Source: Pseudomonadota bacterium (GTDB lineage: Bacteria > Pseudomonadota > Gammaproteobacteria > Xanthomonadales > Xanthomonadaceae). Taken from it: a stretch of 20,545 bases of DNA. The notes under the pieces are model-generated. The model made no database searches. It was given only the letters and a program-made list of their open reading frames with translations, and was not told where the DNA came from. The stretch covers positions 1 to 20,545 of the forward strand of contig JAFAFD010000018.1 of assembly GCA_023423675.1 (NCBI GenBank), in the 5' to 3' direction. The position numbers and the translations under genes were made by a program. The stretch's first letter is position 1. Each line of letters begins with the position of its first letter. This document shows, in pieces, positions 14,299 to 20,545 of this stretch.

Positions 14299-16216
14299 TC
14301 GCATATTGGTGGTGGATGACAACGCAGCCACGCGCTATTCGGTGCGCCGCGTGCTGGAGCACCATGGTTACAGCGTCAGCGAGGCGGCCACCGGACAGGA
14401 GGGCCTGGACCGGCTGGCCGACTCGGAGTTCGGCGCGGTGGTGCTGGACGTCAACCTGCCGGACATGAGTGGCTTCGACGTGGTGCGCCAGCTGCGCACC
14501 CAGCCACGCACCCAGCTGCTGCCGGTGGTACACGTCTCGGCCGCGTCCATCGCCACCGGCGACATGATCACCGGCTTGGACAACGGTGCCGATGGCTACC
14601 TGATCCATCCGGTGGACCCCGATGTGCTGCTGGCCACGCTGCGCAGCCTGCTGCGCGCGCGACGCGCCGAGGAAGCCCTGCGTGAAGCGGATGCGCGGTT
14701 CCAGGAGATCTTCAGCCAGGTCAATGCGCCCATTGCGGTGCTGGATGAGCAGCTGCAGATCCGCGAAAGCAACTCCGCGTTCGCCCGTCTGCTCAGCGAG
14801 GCCGATGCCAATGGCTCGCTGTTTGCCCTGCTGGGCAGCAACAAGGAATTCGTGCTGGACCTGCAGGACGCACTGGCCCGGCAGGAGCGTTGGCAGGGCG
14901 CGCTGTCGATCGCCAGCCGGCAGGGCGTGCGCAACACGCAATGGCGGCTGACGCCTGACCGCCGCACTGGCCATGGGCTGGTGGTGGTGGAGGACGTGAC
15001 CGAGCACCATGTGCGCGCCCGCGAACAGCGTGCCGAACTGGAGACCGCCAACACCGAGCTTGCGCACCAGATCGCCGAGCGCAGCCGCACCGAAGCCGAG
15101 CTGCTGCAGGCGCAGAAGATGGATTCGCTGGGCCAGTTGACCGGCGGCATCGCGCATGACTTCAACAACCTGCTGACCACGATCATCTCCGGTCTCGACA
15201 TGATCGAACTGGCCGTGTCGTCGTCGCGGCTTGAGAAGGTGCCGCAGTACAGCAGCATCGCTGCCGCGTCGGCCCAGCGCGCCGCCGCCTTGACCCAGCG
15301 CATGCTGGCGTTCGCCCGCAAGCAACCGCTGGATTCGCGCCCCTTCGACCTGGTGGCGCGCGCGCGCTCGCTGGAAGACCTGCTGCGCCGCTCGATCGGC
15401 GAGAACATCGAGCTGGAGTTCGAACTCGGCGAGGAACCGCTGGTTGCCGTCGCCGACGTCAACCAGTTCGAGAACGTGGTGCTGAACCTGGTCATCAACG
15501 CACGCGATGCCTTGGGCGGCCGTGGCCTGATCCGTCTGCGCGCCGAGGCCTGCGAAGTCCAGCGTGAGAACGAATTGACCTCGGGCCGCTATGTCAGCCT
15601 GAAGGTGATCGACAACGGGCCGGGCATTCCACCGGAACTGGTGGCGAAGGTCTTCGAGCCCTTTTTCACCACCAAGCCGCAGGGCGAGGGCACGGGCCTG
15701 GGCCTGTCGATGACCTATGGCTTCGCCCGGCAGTCGGGCGGACTGGCGCGCATTGCCAGCGAGCCCGGCGAAGGGACTGAGGTCGAGCTGCTGCTGCCCG
15801 CCGGTGAAGTGACACATGCGGAAACGAGCGCCGAGCAGGTCGCGCCGCCGCGTGGCCAGTCCGAGCGCATCCTGCTGGTCGATGACACCGATTCGGTGCG
15901 GATGATGGTGGGTGAAATGCTGTCCGAAGCGGGTTACCAGGTGACGTTGGCGGCGGATGCGCGCCAGGCCCTGCGCCATCTGCGGCAGGACCCGGCCTTC
16001 GATCTGCTGCTGTCCGACGTCGGCCTGCCCGGCATGGACGGCCGCGAACTGGCCGATGCCGCGCGCGAGATCAATCCCGTGCTGCCGGTGCTGTTCATCA
16101 CCGGCTACACCGAACGTGCTGCGGTGCGTGAGTCCTTCCTCGGTACCGGCATGAGTCTGCTGCCCAAACCGTTCAGCCTGCTGGAGCTGATGGCCGCGGT
16201 GCGCGCCGCGCTGTAG
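14285..16216 (+). CDS. Hybrid kinase REC-PAS-HisKA-HATPase-REC, stressosome output
   Basis: This 643-aa soluble hybrid kinase has an N-terminal receiver (about 5-120, phosphoacceptor Asp55 in [12 protein letters not shown]), a PAS-like segment (about 135-245) with a following coiled coil, His[11 protein letters not shown] (His291), an HATPase ([31 protein letters not shown]), and a C-terminal receiver (about 520-640, Asp578 in [12 protein letters not shown], with LPKPFS). The first receiver has His108 (LIHPVD) where the conserved Lys-Pro lysine should be, so its activation may be atypical. The kinase before it could phosphorylate this receiver. No output domain is visible. It is the last gene of the stressosome operon, overlapping the kinase by 14 nt. 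Its transmitter is strikingly like that of the bphP-operon hybrid kinase. Confidence 0.93.
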   Translation: MPHSDRILVVDDNAATRYSVRRVLEHHGYSVSEAATGQEGLDRLADSEFGAVVLDVNLPDMSGFDVVRQLRTQPRTQLLPVVHVSAASIATGDMITGLDNGADGYLIHPVDPDVLLATLRSLLRARRAEEALREADARFQEIFSQVNAPIAVLDEQLQIRESNSAFARLLSEADANGSLFALLGSNKEFVLDLQDALARQERWQGALSIASRQGVRNTQWRLTPDRRTGHGLVVVEDVTEHHVRAREQRAELETANTELAHQIAERSRTEAELLQAQKMDSLGQLTGGIAHDFNNLLTTIISGLDMIELAVSSSRLEKVPQYSSIAAASAQRAAALTQRMLAFARKQPLDSRPFDLVARARSLEDLLRRSIGENIELEFELGEEPLVAVADVNQFENVVLNLVINARDALGGRGLIRLRAEACEVQRENELTSGRYVSLKVIDNGPGIPPELVAKVFEPFFTTKPQGEGTGLGLSMTYGFARQSGGLARIASEPGEGTEVELLLPAGEVTHAETSAEQVAPPRGQSERILLVDDTDSVRMMVGEMLSEAGYQVTLAADARQALRHLRQDPAFDLLLSDVGLPGMDGRELADAAREINPVLPVLFITGYTERAAVRESFLGTGMSLLPKPFSLLELMAAVRAAL

Positions 16217-16232
16217 GGCGGCGCGGCCGGCT

Positions 16233-16260
16233 GCAGGCCTGACCTCACGGGCAGGCCTGC
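16233..16260. terminator. Inverted repeat between convergent genes after the stressosome operon
   Basis: GCAGGCCTG at 16233-16241 pairs perfectly with CAGGCCTGC at 16252-16260 across a 10-nt loop. It fills the short gap between the hybrid kinase stop (16216) and the stop of the convergent exported-protein gene (16269), where a bidirectional terminator would be expected. There is no U-tract on either strand, so the call is tentative. Confidence 0.45.
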
Positions 16261-16268
16261 TCAATCCC

Positions 16269-16547
16269 TCAGCCCGGAAGCTCGCACTGCATCCTGCCGT
16301 CCACGTAGTACGGCTTGGGAACGTTCGGGTTCTCGCTGGTCTTTTCGAAGACCACCTCGAATGAGTCCGCCTTCGGCGTTCCCTTGCGCCCGGTGCAGGC
16401 GTCGTTGAGTTTCTTCTTGACCGCGGTGATGCCGGCATCGCGGTTGGCGCCGTCGGCGCTGTTGGTCAGGTTCACCGTTTCTGCCAGGGCGAGCGGGCTG
16501 ATGGCCAGCAGGCCGGCGGTGACGATCAGGGTGTGCAGACGGGTCAT
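16269..16547 (-). CDS. Small exported protein of unknown function
   Basis: This 92-aa protein has a clear Sec signal peptide (residues 1-22, hydrophobic LHTLIVTAGLLAISPLALA, likely cleavage before ETVNL). The mature part is about 70 residues, polar, with two cysteines (ACTGRK and MQCELPG) that could form a disulfide in the periplasm. The family is not recognised. The start ATG has a strong Shine-Dalgarno sequence (GAGGAG) 5-6 nt upstream. It is divergent from the TonB-dependent receptor (227 bp between starts) and convergent with the stressosome operon. The cysteine near the signal peptide needed for a lipoprotein is absent, so it should be soluble. Confidence 0.8.
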   Translation of the reverse strand: MTRLHTLIVTAGLLAISPLALAETVNLTNSADGANRDAGITAVKKKLNDACTGRKGTPKADSFEVVFEKTSENPNVPKPYYVDGRMQCELPG

Positions 16548-16674
16548 GCATTCTCCTCGTGCGTTCCATTGCGGATGCGCCGCAGGCGTGCGGCGCGCAC
16601 ACAGGATAGGGAAGGCCGGTTAAGGCACCGTGCTCGGCCTGTGCTCGTGTCAGGCTGCGACCGATTGTCGCTCC

Positions 16675-16708
16675 AATGGTAGTGGGAACCATTCGCATCT
16701 GCTATGAT
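16675..16708 (+). promoter_or_regulatory. Candidate promoter and Fur-like operator of the TonB-dependent receptor
   Basis: TGCTATGAT at 16700-16708 is a good extended -10 element. Just upstream is a perfect dyad AATGGT (16675-16680) and ACCATT (16688-16693), and GGGAACCATTCGCAT (16684-16698) matches 12 of 15 bases of a Fur-type GAGAATCATTCTCAT core. Overlap with the -35/-10 region suits repression when iron is plentiful, as expected for a siderophore receptor. Fur itself is not in the window. Confidence 0.5.
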
Positions 16709-16774
16709 TTAACGCGTCCTTAACCAGAGCCGCTGCCGCCGCCCCCAGGCGCGCCTCCCAGAAGCAGGTCCCCC

Positions 16775-19009
16775 ATGTCCAACGCCCGTTCCCTTTCCCG
16801 CGAGCCGATGCGCTCGCTGCTGTCTGTGTCCGTTGCCACGCTGCTGGCATTGCCGCTGGCCGCGCAGGCCCAGTCGGCGATGCCCGATGGCGCCACGCCC
16901 ACCGATCTGGACGCGGTGCACGTCAACGCCTACCGCACCATCACCCACACCTCCGGCGCGACAAAGACCGATACCCCGGTGGCCGAGATGGCCAAGTCGG
17001 TGTCGGTCATCGCACGTGAGGAACTGGACGCGCGCGGCGTGCAGAACCTCAACGAGGCCATGCGCTATGTGGCCGGCGTTTCGCTGGAAAGCACCGGCAT
17101 CGACAACCGTGTCGACGACTTCCGCATCCGCGGCTTCGATGCCGGCAGCTGGAGCAACAACGTCACCGTCGATGGCATGCGCGCGCCGCAGGGCGGGCAG
17201 TGGAACCGCACGATGGTCGACAGCTGGAACCTGGACCGCGTGGAAGTGCTCAAGGGCCCCTCGGCGGTGATGTATGGCCAGGTGGCTCCGGGCGGCATGG
17301 TCAACCAGGTCAGCAAGACGCCCACCCCGGACCAGCAGCAGGTGCTGCAGCTGGGCGTGGATGGCAACGGCCAGTACAGCACCGCCTTCGATGTCGGCGC
17401 GGGCAGCGATGACAAGCGCCACCTGGCCCGCCTGGTCGGCCTGTACCGTGACGGCGACACCCAGATCAAGCACACCGACCAGGAGCACTGGTTCCTGGCG
17501 CCCAGCTACACCTTCCAGATGGCCGAGCGCACGCGCCTGACCCTGCTGGGCCTGTACCAGCGCGACGATGGTGGTTCGACCTACCAGTTCCTGCCGATGG
17601 CCGGCACTCTGGTGGCCACGCCCTATGGGCACATGAAGAACAGCACCTTCATCGGCGAGCCGACCTGGAACACCTACGACCGTACGATCTGGTCGGGCGG
17701 CTGGCTGTTCGAGCACGCCTTCAACGAGCACTGGACGCTGAGCCAGAGCGCGCGCCGGTTGAACGTGGAATCGACCTTCCGCAGCGTGGTGACCAATGGC
17801 GCGTTGAATGCCGATGGCCGCACGCAGAAGCGCCGCGCGACCTGGGGCGAGGGCGATTCGCGCGGCGATACCGCCGATACCCGCCTGACCGGCAAGTTCA
17901 GCACCGGCGCCGCCGAACACACCCTGCTGCTGGGTGTGGACTGGCAGAAGGCCGACTGGACCGCGGCGCGTGGCGCGATGGGTACCGCGCCCGATTCGCC
18001 CACCGCCATCGCCATCTTCAACCCGGTCTACAGCGGCTTCATTCCGGCCACCACCTCGATCTGCTATTCCGGCGGCATCAACCGACAGACCGGTGCCTAC
18101 CTGCAGGACCAGATCGCGCTGGACAAGTGGCGCTTCACCGTCGGTGGCCGCTACGACTGGACCAAGGATGACACCTGGACCCAGGCCTACACCTTGGCTA
18201 CCAACCGCTATGGCGCACGCACGCCCAGCCACATCAAGAACGATGCCTTCAGCGGCAATGCCGGCATCCTGTACGTGGCCGACAACGGCCTGACCCCGTA
18301 CCTGAGCTATGCCGAATCGTTCCAGCCGGCCGGCAGCACGGCCACGCAGTCCTTCGAGCGCACGGCGTTCGATCCGATCACCGGCAAGCAGTGGGAAGTG
18401 GGCCTGAAGTACCAGCCGGCCAGCTTCGATGGCCTGATCACCGTATCGGCGTACGACCTGCGGCAGCAGAACGTGCTGACCGACGACCCGGACAGCAGCC
18501 ACAACACCTGCGGCACCACCGGCACCAGCCAGTGCCAGGTGCAGGATGGCGAGGGCCGCGTGCGCGGTGTCGAACTGGAAGGCCGCGTCACCCCGCTGCC
18601 GGGCTTCAGCGTGATCGGTGCCGCCTCGTGGATGGAATCGGAAGTGACCCGCAGCAACAACGGCTACGCCGGCAACGAGCTGGCGATGGTGCCGGACTGG
18701 ACCACCTCGCTGTGGGGCGACTACACCTTCCAGGGCGGTGCACTGGAAGGCCTGAGCCTGGCGGCGGGCATGCGCTACAACGGCAAGAGCTACGGCGACA
18801 GCGCCAACCTGTACCGCATTCCGTCGTACACCCTGTGGGATGCCGCCATCCGCTATGACATCGGCCTGTACGGCGCGGTGGGGACACAGCTGTCGTTGAA
18901 CCTGAGCAACCTGGCCGACAAGCGTTTCGTGTCGACATGCACCGGCGTGTCCTCGTGCTACTACGGCACTGGCCGCACGGTGACGGCGACGGCGAGGCTC
19001 ACCTGGTAA
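16775..19009 (+). CDS. TonB-dependent siderophore receptor (FhuA/ferrichrome-type)
   Basis: This 744-aa outer-membrane receptor has a signal peptide ending AAQAQS (about residue 34), then a TonB-box-like DLDAVHVN, a plug domain (about 55-165: KSVSVIAREELDARG, VDDFRIRGFD, VEVLKGPSAVMYGQVAPGGMVNQVSK) and a beta-barrel up to the terminal aromatic residue (ATARLTW). The plug wording and the late LSNLADKRFVSTC motif are those of TonB-dependent siderophore receptors, which import ferric siderophores using TonB-ExbBD. Paired cysteines in barrel loops (for example STCTGVSSCYYG) probably form surface disulfides. ATG 16775 has only a weak ribosome binding site; Met12 is a possible later start. A Fur-like site lies upstream. 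The siderophore cannot be named; no biosynthesis or ABC-transporter genes are nearby. Confidence 0.93.
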   Translation: MSNARSLSREPMRSLLSVSVATLLALPLAAQAQSAMPDGATPTDLDAVHVNAYRTITHTSGATKTDTPVAEMAKSVSVIAREELDARGVQNLNEAMRYVAGVSLESTGIDNRVDDFRIRGFDAGSWSNNVTVDGMRAPQGGQWNRTMVDSWNLDRVEVLKGPSAVMYGQVAPGGMVNQVSKTPTPDQQQVLQLGVDGNGQYSTAFDVGAGSDDKRHLARLVGLYRDGDTQIKHTDQEHWFLAPSYTFQMAERTRLTLLGLYQRDDGGSTYQFLPMAGTLVATPYGHMKNSTFIGEPTWNTYDRTIWSGGWLFEHAFNEHWTLSQSARRLNVESTFRSVVTNGALNADGRTQKRRATWGEGDSRGDTADTRLTGKFSTGAAEHTLLLGVDWQKADWTAARGAMGTAPDSPTAIAIFNPVYSGFIPATTSICYSGGINRQTGAYLQDQIALDKWRFTVGGRYDWTKDDTWTQAYTLATNRYGARTPSHIKNDAFSGNAGILYVADNGLTPYLSYAESFQPAGSTATQSFERTAFDPITGKQWEVGLKYQPASFDGLITVSAYDLRQQNVLTDDPDSSHNTCGTTGTSQCQVQDGEGRVRGVELEGRVTPLPGFSVIGAASWMESEVTRSNNGYAGNELAMVPDWTTSLWGDYTFQGGALEGLSLAAGMRYNGKSYGDSANLYRIPSYTLWDAAIRYDIGLYGAVGTQLSLNLSNLADKRFVSTCTGVSSCYYGTGRTVTATARLTW

Positions 19010-19044
19010 TGCCCACCTGGTGAAGCAGACCGGGTGATGCAGGA

Positions 19045-19075
19045 CTGCCGCCGCACCCGGACGGGGCGGCGGCAG
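19045..19075. terminator. Strong GC-rich hairpin between the receptor and HAD genes
   Basis: CTGCCGCCGC (19045-19054) pairs perfectly with GCGGCGGCAG (19066-19075), and CCC/GGG inside extends the stem to 13 bp around a GGAC loop, with one bulged A. It lies between the stops of two convergent genes (19009 and 19082), so it can serve both. No T-run follows. Confidence 0.6.
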
Positions 19076-19081
19076 CGCCGA

Positions 19082-19777
19082 TCACGCCGCAGCGTTGGCG
19101 GCGTAGGCGGCCAGCACGGCCGGCAGCTCGTGCATGGATTCGAAGATCACATGCGCGCCGGCTGCACGCAGGGCCTCGGGCGTGCTGTGGTACTGGCCGC
19201 CCGGGCTGTAGCCGAACACCGTGGCACCCGCGGCCACGCCTGCGGTGGCACCGGTCACGGTGTCTTCGATGACCGCGCAGCGGGTCGGGTCCACGCCCAG
19301 TGCCGCGGCGGCTGCCAGGTACACATCCGGGTGCGGCTTGGTGCGCGGCTGGTCCTGGCCGCTGAAGATCTGCCCGGCGAAGGCATCGAGGATGCCGATC
19401 TTGCCCAGCTGCAGGCGGACTTTCAGCAGGTCGGCGCCCGAGGCGCAGGCAATCCTGCCGCCGGTCGCGACCTGGATTGCAAGCACGGCGGCCGGGGCGC
19501 CGGGAATTTCAGTGAGGTCACGCTCAAGCACCACGTTGCGCTGGCGGCGGAATTCATCCAGCCATTCATCGGTGAAGGGCTTGCCGGTACGCTCCTCGAT
19601 CAGGCCGGCCAGGCCGGCTACGGATTTGCCGAGGAAGATCTCGCCGGCCTGCTGCTGGGTCAGCGGCCAGCCGCGCTCGCTCAGCATTTCCGACAGCACG
19701 CGGGCGACCAGCGGCTCGGAATCGACGAGGACGCCGTCGCAGTCGAACAGCACGGCATCGAAGGGGAAGGGGGACAT
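19082..19777 (-). CDS. HAD-superfamily (subfamily IA) phosphatase
   Basis: This 231-aa cytosolic hydrolase has all HAD motifs: motif I FDCDGVLVDSE (nucleophile Asp12, Asp14), a small helical C1 cap following it, motif II ACASGAD (Ser), motif III lysine in TKPHPDVYL, and motif IV VIEDTVTG (Glu-Asp). Such enzymes remove phosphate from small metabolites. The FDCDGVLVDSE form and the length are like YieH/6-phosphogluconate phosphatase and beta-phosphoglucomutase relatives, but the substrate cannot be fixed from sequence alone. AAGGAG lies 6 nt before ATG 19777 and supports the start. It follows the XRE regulator gene on the same strand with 39 nt between them, so co-transcription is possible. Confidence 0.9.
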   Translation of the reverse strand: MSPFPFDAVLFDCDGVLVDSEPLVARVLSEMLSERGWPLTQQQAGEIFLGKSVAGLAGLIEERTGKPFTDEWLDEFRRQRNVVLERDLTEIPGAPAAVLAIQVATGGRIACASGADLLKVRLQLGKIGILDAFAGQIFSGQDQPRTKPHPDVYLAAAAALGVDPTRCAVIEDTVTGATAGVAAGATVFGYSPGGQYHSTPEALRAAGAHVIFESMHELPAVLAAYAANAAA

Positions 19778-19816
19778 CAGGAACTCCTTGCAACAACCGA
19801 CGGGGGAAGCTGCGCG

Positions 19817-20545
19817 CTATTTTCCCACAGGGCGGGGGCGGGCACCCCGCGCCTCGATGAACGACGCGATCCGCTGCAGCGTCTCCGGGGTGCCGGCGGT
19901 GTAGACGATCATCGACAGGTCCGGGCGCGCTTCCACGGCAAAGGTCGAGAAGTCCAGCTCCAGCAGGCCCAGCTCCGGGTGCTTGAGCCGCTTGCTGCCG
20001 TCGCCCTCGCTGGCCACATCGTTGCTGCGCCAGAGCGCGGCGAACTCTGGGCTGCTCGCTGAAAGCTCGGCGGCCAGCTCGGCCACTTCGGTCTCGGCAC
20101 CGGCACGGATGGCGTCGGCTCGCAGCGACGCCACCACGAAGCGGGCGACGCTGCTCCAGTCGTCCTGCGCCGCACGCACCCGGCTGTTGCTGAAGATGAA
20201 GCGCAGGATGTTGCGCTCGCGGGCCGGCACCTGCGCGTAGTCGGTCAGCAGGACGGTGGCGGCGTGGTTCCAGGCGACCACGTCCCAGGTCGGGGTGCGG
20301 ATCAGTGCCGGGCTGTAGGGCAGGGCGTCCAGCACCCGCTGCAGGCGCGGCGAGATGCTGTCGCCGCTGCGGTACTTCACTTCCGGCGGGCGGCCCAGCC
20401 CCAGCATGTACACGTGTTCGCGCTCGGCGTCGGTCAGCCGCAGTGCGGCGGCGATGCGGTCCAGCACCTCGGCGGACGGCGCGCCGCCACGGCCCTGTTC
20501 CAGCCAGGTGTACCAGGTCGGGCTGATGCTGGCGCGCTGCGCGAC
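19817..20545 (-). CDS. XRE-family regulator with MmyB-like ligand-binding domain, 5' end missing
   Basis: The open frame runs off the right edge, so the N-terminus is missing. The first visible residues VAQRASISPTWYTWLEQGRG are the second half of a helix-turn-helix as found in MmyB-type XRE regulators (usually AGVSPTWYTWLEQGR), followed by EVLDRIAAALRLTDAEREHVYMLG. The C-terminal part (from about SPRLQRVLDALPYSPALI to the end) is the MmyB-like ligand-binding PAS-fold domain, including WDVVAWN, ERNILRFIF and SSPEFAALWRSNDV. About 242 residues are visible of a usual 260-290. It probably represses a neighbouring gene, commonly a divergent short-chain dehydrogenase, which would lie beyond the edge. 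A methionine-like GTG at 20467 is internal. It stops 39 nt before the HAD gene start. Confidence 0.9.
   Translation of the reverse strand, partial: VAQRASISPTWYTWLEQGRGGAPSAEVLDRIAAALRLTDAEREHVYMLGLGRPPEVKYRSGDSISPRLQRVLDALPYSPALIRTPTWDVVAWNHAATVLLTDYAQVPARERNILRFIFSNSRVRAAQDDWSSVARFVVASLRADAIRAGAETEVAELAAELSASSPEFAALWRSNDVASEGDGSKRLKHPELGLLELDFSTFAVEARPDLSMIVYTAGTPETLQRIASFIEARGARPRPVGK

Noticed and set aside
14042..16438. A 798-codon minus-strand open frame opposite the two stressosome kinases
   Set aside because: It spans two genes with conserved kinase motifs on the plus strand and has no recognisable domain of its own.
16709..18502. A 597-codon minus-strand open frame opposite the TonB-dependent receptor
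   Set aside because: It is an antisense shadow; the plus strand encodes a full receptor with plug and barrel motifs.
1..20545. CRISPR arrays, tRNA or rRNA genes, insertion sequences or prophage boundaries
   Set aside because: I saw no regularly spaced repeats, no tRNA- or rRNA-like stretches, no transposase or integrase and no terminal inverted repeats; composition looks even.

Overview
The window looks like a chromosomal segment of a GC-rich gammaproteobacterium of the Xanthomonadaceae, most likely Stenotrophomonas or a close relative. This rests on strong GC bias at third codon positions, a protein ending in an XVIPCD-type secretion domain (typical of the Xanthomonas/Stenotrophomonas type IV system), a TonB-dependent siderophore receptor, and the absence of sigma-B next to an RsbRST module. 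I could not run a database search, so the genus is an inference.

Layout. (1) Positions 1-308 hold the 3' end of an SDR/epimerase-like gene, converging on the next operon with a 35-nt overlap. (2) Positions 274-5373, minus strand, hold a tightly overlapping light-signalling operon: bacteriophytochrome bphP, a single-domain Rcp-like response regulator, and a REC-PAS-PAS-HisKA-HATPase-REC hybrid kinase. (3) Positions 5374-5711 are a non-coding divergent region with several short symmetric repeats. (4) Then come an 84-aa cysteine-containing protein (+), tspO (-) and a 728-aa membrane-anchored AsmA-like protein (-). (5) Positions 8841-10670 (+) encode a 609-aa protein with an unknown N-terminal region and a C-terminal XVIPCD plus Gln-rich tail, a probable type IV effector with no recognisable immunity gene beside it. 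(6) Positions 10805-16216 (+) are a six-gene operon in which every junction overlaps: rsbR, rsbS, rsbT, an RsbT-like ATPase/PP2C phosphatase fusion, a sensorless histidine kinase, and a REC-PAS-HisKA-HATPase-REC hybrid kinase. This is a Gram-negative stressosome wired to two-component proteins rather than to a sigma factor. (7) Next are a 92-aa exported protein (-), a TonB-dependent siderophore receptor (+) behind a Fur-like operator, a HAD phosphatase (-) and a MmyB-type XRE regulator (-), cut by the right edge.

How the parts may work together. Two sensory systems dominate: red/far-red light with tetrapyrrole handling (bphP and tspO), and a stressosome. Each ends in a hybrid kinase of closely similar architecture and sequence, so the two could have related outputs. 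In the stressosome, RsbT should phosphorylate RsbR and RsbS, the PP2C fusion should reset them, and released RsbT would have to act on the downstream kinase pair. The XVIPCD protein lies just upstream of the stressosome operon, 134 bp away on the same strand, but has its own promoter-like sequence inside an inverted repeat.
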